Assembly (NCBI GenBank): GCA_037951105.1
Contig: JBAMJV010001399.1
Location: 1-64,000, forward strand
Reading direction: 5' to 3'
Source: Echinarachnius parma
Lineage: Eukaryota; Echinodermata; Echinoidea; Clypeasteroida; Echinarachniidae
Length of the DNA stretch: 64,000 bases
Shown here piece after piece: positions 11,401-21,700 of the stretch. The stretch's first letter is position 1. The number at the start of each line of letters is the position of its first letter. The translations under genes and the position numbers were made by a program. Below the pieces are notes generated by a model. That model was not told the DNA's origin and ran no database searches. It worked only from the letters and a program-made list of their open reading frames with translations.

Positions 11401-13513
11401 TCTTAGCATGAATAATGAAGAATTAATCTGCGCCATGAAGATGTAATCTAACCAATCAGAGATTGCCTCTTATCTTAATTTAACCCTGGTGGCGTGGCTT
11501 TGGTTACTCGAGTTTGATTGTTTCTCCGCACACAACAAACACACGGCCGAGTTTCATTGTACACTGAGTGCGCGTTATCTTGTCTTACTCGCTACTAATT
11601 TTGCAAATATTGTTGCGTGTATTATCCAATGGCTAAGACAGAGTAGGGGCTGTCTTATATTTTAGCAGCGTGTGTTGATCCTGAGTGCAGTTACAGAATA
11701 CGTCTTATCTTGGGACAGGTGATTTACATATATTTGCATACCTAAGATCAACTTCTTGGAGTTGATCTTATCTTCTTTAAAATCAACTTTAAGAGCAACT
11801 TACAGAATAGCAAAGTTGATCTTAGGATCAACTTCACCTCCTAAGATCCTTAGAGAATACCACCCCTGAATCTGGTGGCTCCAAACATGAAACATTAACA
11901 ATTCTTCCTATTTGGGCCAGTGGAATTAGCACCAATGCAATTTAGTTGCACAAAACTTATTTTTAGTGGCCCAAGTCCAGCGGGCCTCTGCTAATCTTGA
12001 GCATTTGATAACACTCTTTTCTGTTTTTCAGGCTGTTTCACCGGATGGAGAGGCCATTGTCACAGGGGCAGGAGATGAGACGTTACGCTTCTGGAACGTC
12101 TTCAGCAAGTCAAGATCAACAAAGGTAACTCACAAATATTGCCTCTCCTTCGTTTTGTTTTCATTTCCTGTTCTTTCATTACCCCCCGCACCTAACCCCA
12201 AGCTATCCAATTTCAACAAGGATCAACAAAGGTACAGAAACTATCATAAAATATGCCTTCCTTTCCTTTTGTTTTCATTTCCTGCTCTTTCATACCCGCC
12301 ACCCCCACCCCAAGCTGTCCCATTCCTGCTCTTTCATACCCGCCACCCCCACCCCAAGCTGTCCCATTCCTGCTCTTTCATACCCGCCACCCCCACCCCA
12401 AGCTGTTCCATTTCCTGCTCTTTCATACCCGCCACCCCCACCCCAAGCTGTCCCATTCCTGCTCTTTCATACCCGCCACCCCCACCCCAAGCTGTCCCAT
12501 TCCTGCTCTTTCATACCCGCCACCCCCACCCCAAGCTGTCCCATTCCTGCTCTTTCATACCCGCCACCCCCACCCCAAGCTGTCCCATTCCTGCTCTTTC
12601 ATACCCGCCACCCACACCCCAAGCTGTCTCATTCCTGCTCTTTCATACCCGCCACCCCCACCCCAAGCTGTTCCATTTCCTGCTCTTTCATACCCGCCAC
12701 CCCCACCCCAAGCTGTCCCATTCCTGCTCTTTCATACCCGCCACCCCCACCCCAAGCTGTTCCATTTCCTGCTCTTTCATACCCGCCACCCCCACCCCAA
12801 GCTGTCCCATTCTTGCTCTTTCATACCCGCCACCCCCACCCCAAGCTGTCCCATTCCTGCTCTTTCATACCCGCCACCCCCACCCCAAGCTGTCCCATTC
12901 CTGCTCTTTCATACCTGCCACCCCCACCCCAAGCTGTCCCATTCCTGCTCTTTCATACCCGCCACCCCCACCCCAAGCTGCTTGAGGGGTTATTTTATGT
13001 TAACCAGGGAAGGAAATTATACGGGGGCTGAGGGCCATTTTGCCCCCTAATTTTCAAATATCCCCCTGAAATTGGGTATTACGTGAAATATTTTGTGATA
13101 TCCATCAGATTAAAAAAGTAGCCCCCTAAAAATAAAAATAATTTCCTGCATTGATGTTAACATGTGACATTTTGTCAGCAATCACTTCAAATCGCCCTAG
13201 AATTGAAAGCTTGGGCCAATCTTTACTTCCCTGGTTCCCAACTAGCAATAATCTTGTGATGACCACACACATACTAAGGTATGAATAATGAGCATTACCT
13301 ATGCTAGTTATTGACATTCTTGTCGTATTTGAAATGTGAATTAACAATAACTTTATTATCTTGCAAATAAAGATTGGAAAGGACTATAATATGTTTTCTA
13401 AAAAATTTAAAACATCATCATGGCTATTAAATAAATAACTCCCCTTTTCTCTGTTTATCACTCCTTTTCAGGAATCCAAATCAGTTCTCAACTTGTTCAA
13501 CCATATCAGATGA
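2450..13513 (+). CDS. FZR1: Fizzy-related protein homolog (Cdh1), APC/C activator, complete
   Basis: WD40 adaptor that recruits D-box and KEN-box substrates to the anaphase-promoting complex and activates it in late mitosis and G1. Coding exons: 2450-2524, 3534-3705, 4196-4406, 5728-5911, 6382-6447, 7352-7454, 9371-9549, 10270-10503, 11048-11152, 12032-12124, 13472-13513. All have GT/AG borders, phases agree, and the total is 1464 nt or 487 aa (human about 496). The start [12 protein letters not shown] matches the vertebrate N-terminus, and the ATG has A at -3 and G at +4. Visible motifs: C-box DRFIPSR (residues 42-48); SP/TP sites likely to be CDK targets ([21 protein letters not shown]); [20 protein letters not shown] before the propeller; seven WD repeats from about residue 175 with [25 protein letters not shown] and [17 protein letters not shown]-terminal IR tail (NLFNHIR) that docks on APC3. 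An acceptor at 2424 implies a 5' UTR exon upstream. Introns carry partial copies of exons 3, 4 and 7. Fizzy/CDC20 is excluded by the FZR-type N-terminus and tail. Confidence 0.96.
2599..3255 (+). mobile_element. TTAAAGGG...TAGTAAC MITE in FZR1 intron 1, interrupted
   Basis: Begins ttaaagggacttagtaac and ends gttactagatccctta, so the two ends are inverted repeats. Removing the 301-bp insertion and one target copy leaves about 346 bp, close to the 385-bp copy at 18926-19310. Confidence 0.75.
2907..3207. mobile_element. 301-bp foldback element with 10-bp target duplication
   Basis: The ends aaggctgt and acagcctt are inverted. The interior carries inverted gtcccgggtacccgg-type arms. The direct repeat aatcactcat flanks it at 2897-2906 and 3208-3217, a clear target-site duplication. 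A hAT-like or similar non-autonomous element is plausible. Confidence 0.8.
4321..4860 (+). repeat. Three 180-bp tandem copies of FZR1 exon 3 end plus donor
   Basis: The period is 180 bp: 4321-4500 and 4501-4680 appear identical, and the third copy (4681-4860) differs by only a few bases plus a small insertion near 4842. Each unit holds the last 86 nt of exon 3 (from [10 protein letters not shown] to the exon end), its gtaaaa donor and about 94 nt of intron. Only the first copy is joined to the upstream part of exon 3. The other two lack an acceptor, so they are exon fragments with competing 5' splice sites. Confidence 0.95.
4880..5176 (+). mobile_element. 3' end of a CR1/L2-like LINE
   Basis: Reads [20 protein letters not shown] then THLFDK-stop, the usual C-terminus of CR1/L2/Rex-type reverse transcriptase proteins. 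It is followed by a short 3' UTR and a (TATTG)n tail ending agcgctatattgtattgtat. Strongly 5'-truncated. It interrupts the run of exon-3 fragments. Confidence 0.75.
5177..5385 (+). repeat. Two decayed copies of FZR1 exon 3 end
   Basis: At 5195-5240 (cgcccccttactccctctct, with the donor kept) and 5325-5385 (gagaccaagtctggcccaag, donor lost) the exon-3 fragment recurs in diverged form. These extend the 4321-4860 array beyond the LINE insertion and look older than the near-identical 180-bp copies. Confidence 0.8.
5517..5646 (+). pseudogene. Truncated twin of FZR1 exon 4 ending in a stop
   Basis: After an intact ctgcag acceptor this reads as exon 4 in the same phase ([20 protein letters not shown] ... 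[15 protein letters not shown]-stop), then diverges. It has no donor. If spliced from exon 3 it would give a Cdh1 with the C-box but no WD40 propeller. The full exon 4 at 5728-5911 ([20 protein letters not shown]) is the conserved one. Confidence 0.85.
6515..6939 (+). repeat. 42-bp minisatellite in FZR1 intron 5
   Basis: About ten copies of a 42-bp unit (core ggtctatggagaatacatgt then tatagcaaaatactcgggcc). The unit length is a multiple of three, so an open frame runs through it by chance. Alternating gcctgg and gcagag variants in the first copies suggest an 84-bp higher-order unit there. Confidence 0.95.
7522..8048. mobile_element. 527-bp TIR element in FZR1 intron 6
   Basis: The ends taccgtagtggctagagaac and gttccctggccactacggta are inverted repeats bordered by TA. 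The motif gaactcggcc recurs inside. A segment with gcgcactgtgctgtgtgtga is shared with the palindrome at 26689-26943, so the two belong to related families. Confidence 0.8.
8120..8440 (-). mobile_element. tRNA-derived SINE
   Basis: On the minus strand the head contains a degenerate B box (gcaggtttgagtc). The body (acacctg, ggagagcag, tgtggattaa, gccttactgaagg on plus) matches the SINE at 45425-45783. The low-coordinate end has an (AAT)-rich tail near 8130. Confidence 0.65.
8399..9292 (-). repeat. 59-bp minisatellite seeded by a SINE head
   Basis: About 15 copies of a 59-bp unit (agatgagagcccagtccgat, atgccgtgtcgcttccacca, agatctttgggaccagtta). The first about 40 bp are the 5' tRNA-like head of the adjacent SINE and the rest is flanking intron, so the array grew from the SINE/intron junction. 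Confidence 0.92.
9623..10056 (+). repeat. Three decaying copies of FZR1 exon 7 end
   Basis: The 3' half of exon 7 ([20 protein letters not shown], then the donor) recurs at about 9623-9715, 9815-9905 and 9965-10056, spaced 150-195 bp. The first keeps the gtaagt donor; identity falls with distance. None has an acceptor. Confidence 0.9.
11297..11865. mobile_element. 569-bp TIR element in FZR1 intron 9
   Basis: The ends gggttggtattctg and agaataccacccc are inverted. Sub-terminal motifs gttgatcttaggatcaactt recur in both arms in inverted order. The AT/GC-mixed centre shows no transposase. Non-autonomous element. Confidence 0.75.
12284..12982 (+). repeat. 44-bp C-rich minisatellite in FZR1 intron 10
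   Basis: About 16 copies of a 44/45-bp unit (cattcctgctctttcatacc, cgccacccccaccccaagct, gtcc), varying mainly by C/T changes and one extra T. Long proline-rich open frames across it are artefacts of the repeat. Confidence 0.95.
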
Positions 13514-13781
13514 GGACTTAGACAAACAAGATAAGGAACAAAGTAACAACAACAAGAACAAAAGACTTTGTGGATTGAGAAAGACATGTGTTGACTCTTA
13601 CTGCGTTATTGAGCAGAAAGAATTACTTCTGAGAAAGTTTCTGGAAGACCAGTGGAAGGTTTTTCCAGAAAGTTTGTGCAAAATTATAGGACATTTTGCG
13701 GGAATTCACAAGAAAGCGTGTGGGAGCTTGTGCGAGATTTTCCAGAAGGATTTTGGAGAAAGCTTTTGGAGGATTTTTTCT

Positions 13782-13787
13782 AATAAA
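13782..13787 (+). terminator. FZR1: Candidate FZR1 poly(A) signal
   Basis: The first AATAAA after the FZR1 stop codon lies about 270 nt downstream. A long 3' UTR that runs past it, through the MITE at 14059-14280, is equally possible, because the next 2 kb has no coding potential. Confidence 0.35.
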
Positions 13788-14058
13788 CTGGCAAGAAAGT
13801 TTGTGGAAACTTGGAAACTCTTGTGGATGCAAGGACAGACTATCGGAAATGGAGCATCTTTTACGGACAAATGATGCAGGTGTTGTGCACCTTATAGTTT
13901 ATTTATTATTTGATCAAGCTCGCAATTTATTTTACAGCTGTTAAGTTTAATTCCTTGTGTAGAAAAAAATGGCAGCTAAAGTTTATTTGAAGGAGAGGGG
14001 CGTTATTTCACTCTTTTGAAGGACGGTAGTGAACGTGGATATGGAATCATACACTCGG

Positions 14059-14280
14059 TAAAGACCTCCGCACACAGAGCCGACTCGACCCGATCCAACT
14101 GGTTTTCAGTCAGTTCAGCTCGGTATACGTTGCCTCAGGACTTTTCCTGTCAAGAGCCAGTCGGTGATCATTCGAGACCGATTCAACATGTTGAATTGGC
14201 TACTACTGAGCGAAACCGACTCTAGCATGACTGAAAACTAGTCGGATTGGATCGAGTTGGCTCTGTGTGCGGTAGGCTTA
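14059..14280. mobile_element. 222-bp palindromic MITE in the FZR1 3' flank
   Basis: The arms ctccgcacacagagccgact and gagttggctctgtgtgcggt extend about 60 bp with few mismatches. If the FZR1 transcript runs this far it would carry a strong hairpin in its 3' UTR. Confidence 0.8.
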
Positions 14281-16257
14281 ACACAACCTTAATGCAGCAC
14301 GGGCAATTCATCTTTGTGATTTATTTTAACGCATCTTAGTTGTGAAGAACAAATATGTTTTATATGTATATGTGTATACACCAGTGACCTCAGAGTACCT
14401 CACATGCTCTGGAAGTCTGTGATTCATCTCGCCTTGGATTTCTAGCGAATTATGACAACATATCTGTCAAGCAGAGAAACATACACTCACAAACTTAGCA
14501 CATCACTGGCTATTCAAGTTTGCAACTTTATCTTTACCATATTTGGTGCCACTTTTAAATGACAACATACTTGATAGCTAACTTGAAGGAGAAGAAAGTA
14601 GTCATATTTCACTTGTAGCATTATATATTTTAGGTAAATAGGAGTTTTCAAAAATCGATTTTGAAACCCATTTCTGGGGTTTAATTTCTTTCTTTTTTAA
14701 AATCTACAAATAATTAGCAGCATTTACGAGGGCAATTTGAAGGGCCGTGCGGATGAAGGGTGAATTTCAAGCTGAGATTGAGAATTTCATCTACCGTAAA
14801 CATAGTCTTAAAGGGTCATTATTTCCCATCATCATCAATTATAATAATTCAATTTTGTCCATATTATTTAAGAAGAAGAAAGCTCAGTAATTTTTATTTC
14901 AATGGTTTATACAAAAATATTAAGTACATTTTATTTTGAAAGAGAGGACAATTTTAGAATTTAGTGTTTTTATCATTATGATTTTTATTTTGACAATTTA
15001 ACTTCTTTATTGCACTCACTATATAATGTGTGATTTCATGGGCGAGCAGGGAGAGGGACTAACGATACACAGGTCTACACTATAGTCTACACTTGCTAGT
15101 TTACGTGGGAATAACACAAGTGTTTGGGAATGAACAAATATGTTGAAATGAAGTCAGTGTGACTTGTTAACATTAGTAAAAAATTACTAAAGTGTATTCT
15201 TTTTTGGCTTTTGTCTGACCACATTTTAGTTCACATTTGAGCAATGTACATGTACAGTGATTTATACTAAACTTGAGATTTTGATTTAAACAAAAAAAAT
15301 GTATTAGTTCTAGGTTATAAGTCACCCAAATTGCATTCAAATTTCAATGTGGCAGTAATGGAAATACATGTTCTTTAGATCGTTAAATTATAACCGATTT
15401 AATATGCTCTCTATGCAGTGATGTCTAAACATGAAAATTCACTTTTAAAAAGTGGCCCTGAGAATTTATTATTTCAGTTTTAGTTCAATTTTATCATCGA
15501 ACATCAATTGATATGTGATAGTAATTTTCTTTTATTCTCTTTGCCAAAAGGATCATGAGTTTTAGGTATGATTTTTAAAAATCTTGTCATTATTGTTTGA
15601 TTTTACTTGTCCCTTTTAATGCCAGTGAATTATGATTTAGATGGAATTTTAGGTCCGCCCATTTCTATTTATGTATTTTTTCAACTTCTTTTATTTTCGC
15701 TTAAGCAACAACCAGAAACCCTCCTTCAATTATGTTTCCTGAAATTTGTAAAGGTGTGTCAAATGTAATTAACCATGTGATAAAGAGAAAGCAAAATCAT
15801 GATTAAAAACAATATATGTTAAATGCAAATCAGTTGTGTCTTGTTTTATTTGTTAACTTGTACAGAGTGGAACCTCGTTTTAATGAAAAGAAAACTACCT
15901 TTTTGTATATCAGGGGCCCGTTTCATGAAAGGGTCTTTAATAGCTAAAGACCGTCTTAACTGTCACGTGACTGTGACTGATCTACGGACATAAGGATGGC
16001 GGTTGTTCCGATCACAAAGGACAAGGTTGGAAGTATAATAGCAAAGATGCTTTCATGCAACACGACGTGTTGCCATAAATGTCAAAGTTATACCAAGGTT
16101 GTGTACGTAAGGAAAATTTGTTTTCCTTTGTGACCCAAAACCGGAATCTAGTGGCTTCAAACAAAGAAAAATGAACAAGTATGTTATAATTATCTGTGTC
16201 CATGTCCATCAGGGCAAGTAATATTCGGATGAATCAAGTAGTTTCTGTAGTCATACA

Positions 16258-16382
16258 AGCAGTGGCATAGCGTGGTCAGATGCATGGGGGGGGGGGGGGG
16301 GGGGGCACACCTTATGTTTTTTCTTTGTTTTCTTCAAAAATGTCCCCTTATGTTTTCCATTGTTTTTTTTCTTCAAATTATT

Positions 16383-16414
<32 letters not shown>

Positions 16415-16454
16415 TAAGTGCACCTCCATGCCCCCTCATCGTTACGCCACTGCT
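16258..16454. mobile_element. Short TIR element with two poly(G) runs
   Basis: The ends agcagtggcatagcgtg and cgttacgccactgct are inverted. The interior (ggggcacaccttatgttttt, aaatgtccccttatgttttc) matches segments at about 35900-35970 and 37905-37970, showing a dispersed family. Confidence 0.6.
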
Positions 16455-18246
16455 CATAAGTATATTTACACTAAAAACACACAAACATAATACTTCATTA
16501 CCACTCTTGGGATTCCAAATAAAAACACAATCACACATCTTTTTTTTTCTGTGTACGTACTGTGATAGTTTTGATACTTTTTATTTCAACCTGGTCACAT
16601 GATGCGAGTAAGAGTAGATCACTTGATATATAAATGTGAGTGTCATTTATTACAATAGTTAGTAGTGTAACTTTGAGAACGTAAACTTACTAACCGTCGG
16701 GCAAAAATATGACGTTTCCGGGAATCAAGAGGACTGCTGTCCAAATATCATTCTCCCATCTGTCTTGCCCCCAACTTCTACGATTTTAACTGTTTTCAGA
16801 TTCCCCCCCTCCCCCCCCCCCCCCCCCCAAAGAAAAAAAAAAATCAGATAAGTTTACTGCCCAATAAAATGATTTTACCCCCAAGATGAGTTTTTTACCC
16901 CGAAATCAAATAAGTTTACCCCCAACATAATGTCTTTTTTCCACCAAACAATAGATTTTGCTCCAGATTATTTGATTATGTGATGCTTACTATCAGAACA
17001 CTGTCATTTTCGAAAGTTTTTTATGGGACTGCAGCCCCTAGTCCCACCTTGTATGCCTATGATAATTGTTACAATAGTGATTGATTTTCCCCTTGAACTC
17101 TTCTCTATCCTACATCGGAGTTGTGCATTTGCTATAATGGGAGATAATACACATATATATTTTTTTTGCTTTTGTAATAGTGAAGTTATAAATAAAGATA
17201 TATACAAAAGAAATTAAACCAAGGCACAGTTGCACATATTTTTTCTTCAAATAGAGAAACGAAGAACAGACATGGTAACTATAGATAACTTGTGAATCAC
17301 ATAGAGAAATGAAGGACACAGACGTGGTAACTATAGACAACTTGTGAATCACATATACATCGGCAGTGACTTCCCTCCCCTCCCTATTTTGCTAATTTCT
17401 TCACCGATAGGAAAAAAATTTATATAATAGCTAAAAAAAACTCGTGTAAAACTATGAACCAAATGTATCCAATGAAAACCAAACATCCAACTACACGCTT
17501 ACATGTCAACAAGTGCAATTCCATCGGCAATATACATGTACATTTAGTTACATGAAATACGTAAGACATTAACACAATCTGCGCCACTTATGTGGATTAT
17601 AGTTTTGTGGAAAATTAATGAAAACCTAATACGTAATGTAATACAGAATATAAAGAAATAGAAAACGGACCATAGACAACAACTAAATAAAAAGGCAATT
17701 TAAAATGGTAAATACAGATTTGACAAAATATTTAGACAGATTTCAACAAAGCAGCGATTTCATATTTTCTGATATATAATTATAATTTAGAGATGATATT
17801 TCTTCCACTTTTAATGTCTTTTCACCAGCATTAGACGACAACATACACCAAAAATTAATAAACATTGTATTTTTTTATTATTTATAAAGTCGCAACTTTT
17901 AAGGCTTTTCTTCTTGAATAAATAAGATATTCATTATACAAAATTATGTACACTATTTGATCAACTAAAAATAATTGTTTTTCTTCCAATTTCCTTTACT
18001 ATTGTCATTCAATCACTTTGATTGGTTTTCTTTTTTGTTTACCAGCTGAAGCAATTTGTCATATTTCTCATTTATTATTATTGTTTTTAGTGCCGAGCCT
18101 TTTTTGACATGGAATTCCTGTTCTAAGTCATGACTCTTTTCAACTGAACGACCTATCAAACCATTACACACATGTAATACTATTCATATAATCCTACGTG
18201 AGTAGGTATCAATTGTTTGAAATAAATAGATTGGAAACTATTATTA

Positions 18247-18252
18247 TTTATT
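18247..18252 (-). terminator. Candidate poly(A) signal of the minus-strand gene
   Basis: AATAAA on the minus strand (tttatt on plus), about 390 nt beyond the stop codon of alternative exon B. A separate signal for exon A (for example 20046-20041, inside an A-rich run) is less convincing. Confidence 0.4.
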
Positions 18253-18640
18253 GAAATTTAAACAAATAATTACACAATGTATAAACACAGCTTTACAATC
18301 TTATTGAAATACCAGCATTAACAATGCACACTCATGAATTAAGATCACTAAAAATATCATTAAACCAAAGACCTAACATGTTGATTGACTAGTTTCATAT
18401 AAAATTCAAAGTTAGAGATACATTTCAATCATCTTGTTGCTAAGTCAAACACGGATATGCTTATTTTAGAAGTAAATCGCAGCCTCTGTTTATTTTAAGA
18501 ATAACAATATTTTTAGAATAACAAATGTGTCAATAATATTAAAGCGATACAAAGTATTATACCACATTTGTGATTGTTCATACATTTGTCATTCTCTATG
18601 CGGAATATTTAGTCTTAACCAATTAAGTTCAAAGTTCAGT

Positions 18641-18756
18641 TTATCGGTACAACAGAGCAACTAGAGATACAAGAAGGAAGGTCAAAGGTCCCCAGGGCGT
18701 GCATCTGCTTCCGGTTCCTCCCGCAGGTTCTTCTTCATCATCATCATCATCATCAC
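18641..18756 (-). CDS. Alternative last exon B of the LPMO/EGF/DOMON gene
   Basis: The acceptor ctcttctctttag opens a phase-1 exon reading S, six Asp, three Glu, [13 protein letters not shown], then a hydrophobic tail ([15 protein letters not shown]) and stop. The acidic run is encoded by a GAT repeat. A small-residue cluster followed by a C-terminal hydrophobic block is typical of GPI-attachment signals. AATAAA occurs on this strand at 18252-18247, about 390 nt downstream, which supports use of this exon as a 3' end. Confidence 0.72.
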
Positions 18757-21700
18757 CTAAAGAGAAGAGAAGAAAAGTCAATTTTAGAAAATGTACTCCA
18801 ATGATAATTTGTAAATAAAGTCCTATTTTTTCATAATGATAATGTGTTAATACTTCGTCAATAAACTTATTATTGCTCGAATGATAATTAGTTAAACTGT
18901 TTGAAATTAACAGTGTGGTAGATTATTAAAGGGACTTAGTACCATTGTCCAAATCCTCAAAATCCATTTGGAATTTTAGCGGTTCCCTCATACCTTGTTT
19001 TATTCGTATTAGCAATAAAATCATGGGACCGGTTTCGGTTTTTCAAATTTTCCTTTCGTTAAAAAAAATATTTACAATTGATGTTTTCAGATGTTAAAGA
19101 AATCCGATGGATCGTCAAAACCGTGTACAAAGTGAGTGCAATGAGTTAGTGAATATCACTTTGCATTTTTTCTCATTACTCGGCAATATAACGTCCATTT
19201 TACTTGAAATTTTCGCACAACACCTAGATGACATATCAGATAACAATATACATTGTATCAACCACTTGTCACTTTTTGCACATGTCAACAAAGTTACTAG
19301 ATCCCTTTAAATGGAATTATGCTGTAAGTCAAACATGTCAAAGGTAAACACGAACACAAATACATGAACTGACACGAACTGAAATAGATTGATAGTTAAT
19401 CAACAAACTGTTATCCGTTTTGGAAAATGATAATATTCTTATTTTTTAATTTTTTTAAAAGAAGATACAGAATTAAATAAATAAATAGATGTATACATAG
19501 ATATGAATACACGTATTTAATATAGATATATAGAGATAAACAAATAACATCGGAAATGTAAAAATGAATGTATCCTTTTACAGTATATATTTTTATGTTA
19601 ATGCAACACATTTGTACCCAATGATAGAATCAGTTGATTAAAAAGATTAGTTAGATTAAAAAGAAAGTAATGATCAAATGATATAAAAAGTAATATATTT
19701 GAAAGTTAAATAAGTGATATTAGACAAGAAATAAAGTAAGAAGTCAAAATAATAAACATGATAAAGAAGTTAGGAAATGAAAAGTAATACGGGGCGGCCC
19801 GAACAAAAAAACGGAACGGCATACTTTTTGCGAAGAAACATGATACCAAGATTAGCAATTAAGTTTAAATATGTATTATTGTTCAGTAAAAAGTAAAATT
19901 AGAGACACGATATTGGGTTTCAAATTTTGTGTAATTAAACAAAAATGGTTGCTGTCAAACCGCCTATTTCGCTTGTCATATTCACATAAGCGTGAACAGG
20001 CGGGGGACGGGTTACTTTTTCAGATATGTATACTTTTTTTTTTATTCCATAGCTTGCACTACATATCATGTACAATTTTTAAAATTTTTTATCTCGGGTA
20101 TGAACCAAATCGCACAAATTCAAGCCCAAAATTGTAAAAGCTCTCTACACCCCCTCCCACAACCTCCCCCGTTGGGTCGCTTCGCTCCCTCGTTATGTCC
20201 CCCCACTTTTGAGAAGCTGTTGACGCCATTGCATATTCACATACTATGTAAATCTGAATCTGAGATTAGACCGCGTGTAAGGCGAACAAGGCAATTTTCC
20301 GGTCCCAATTTTGTAAACCTAAGATTGTGTCACTAAATTCGCTCTTTAAAGACCTTGGGGGCGTTGCATAAAACTCAAAGTTGCGTTTGATTTTGCGTTT
20401 GATCGAACGCAAAATCAAACGCAACTTTGCGTTTGATCGCAGTTGACCGTTGCATAAACATCTGGATCAAACGCAACTTTGCGTTTGATATCAAACGCAA
20501 GTTTAATTATGATATGGATCAGACGCAAAGTAGCGTTTGATATCAAACTCAAGTCTTTATGCAACGGAGTTACGTTTAAAGCAAAGTTGCGTTTGGTTTT
20601 TGGTGACTTGCGTCGAAAATCAAACGCAATTTTGCGTTTCGAGTTTTATGCAACGGTCCACCTTTTGCAAGCCAAATTTCAAAAGTTGCGAGATAATGTA
20701 TGCCGTTACGTTTTTCAATGGGCCACATCGTATTAGTTAGTCATGGCTGATGGAACCAAAGTGATTGTATACTCACACAAAAAAAACGGTCAAAATACAG
20801 TTAATAATTTGATGATTTAGAAGAATTTGGAGATAGAAGTGAAACACACAGCACCCAGCGCAACAATAAGAGTTAAGATGGTTGGCGCAACACGTGACCC
20901 ATGACCTGTGACGGAAAACACACGTTAGATAAAAGCATGGGGAAGGGAACACACAGATATTCAGAGCACATGATAAAGTACCGACATTGATGTCACATTC
21001 TTTTGTTGTATCTTGCTAATGAGTCGAAACAACTTGAATTTGATTTTGGGTCTCGTTTGTGGCCTAGAGGTGGGTGATTGCCTTCTTAGCATGTCTGGCT
21101 TGCCTGACATGGCTTAGAAACATTACCCAATAACCATGTCAATGAATAATTGTGACATCACACTTCGGTACTCTACGGAACCCAGTCGTCAGCAGTTATA
21201 ATATACGCATGATATTGAACAAATAAACACAATTATGGCAAAGCAAGTATATAACTTGCCACATAATTAGTTCATCATAATTATGAAGCATTATTATGAA
21301 CCACAACCGTGAATACATGGTACTAGGAGGTTTTTATTGACACTTGTATAGAGATAAATAGTGTAATATACTGAACAGAAAGCAACTATGATAAAAGTAT
21401 TGCAAAATAAAGAAACACCGCAAGAAGGGGGTATGTACAAGTTATTACAGTATGCACAGACACAAATGAAGGTTTATATAAGTACGACGACAAGTTAATA
21501 GGTAAGTGAGTATATACTGTTAAGTATATGGTTTATCAAATTAATAACATATATGATTATAAATGATACACAAACATACATATAAGAGGGTAGGACAATA
21601 ATATACATGTACATACTAGTAGTGGATATTATTTATATATTGTCTGAAGTAAATTTAATAAATATAGATAAAATAATACAAAAAACGTATAGTTTTAGGA

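Larger units (their letters stand above)
13514..18640. other. Convergent intergenic region between FZR1 and the minus-strand gene
   Basis: Holds the FZR1 3' UTR, a MITE (14059-14280), the truncated left end of a foldback (from about 15911), a poly(G) TIR element (16258-16454), a C-run followed by A-run at 16801-16845, and the 3' UTR of the minus-strand gene (up to about 18247). AT-rich, with no further coding signal found. Confidence 0.6.

Noticed and set aside
11966-13050. Long proline/histidine-rich open frames (up to 339 aa) over FZR1 intron 10
   Set aside because: They are frames through the 44-bp minisatellite plus the end of exon 10; all three frames stay open because of the repeat composition.
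13575-13874. 99-aa open frame in the FZR1 3' UTR
   Set aside because: Built on a diverged gaaagttt/ggaggatttt repeat, with no family resemblance and an AATAAA inside it.
18721-18760. (ATC)n at 18735-18753 as a plain microsatellite
   Set aside because: On the minus strand it is the acidic start of alternative last exon B, in phase with the upstream donor and preceded by a good acceptor.
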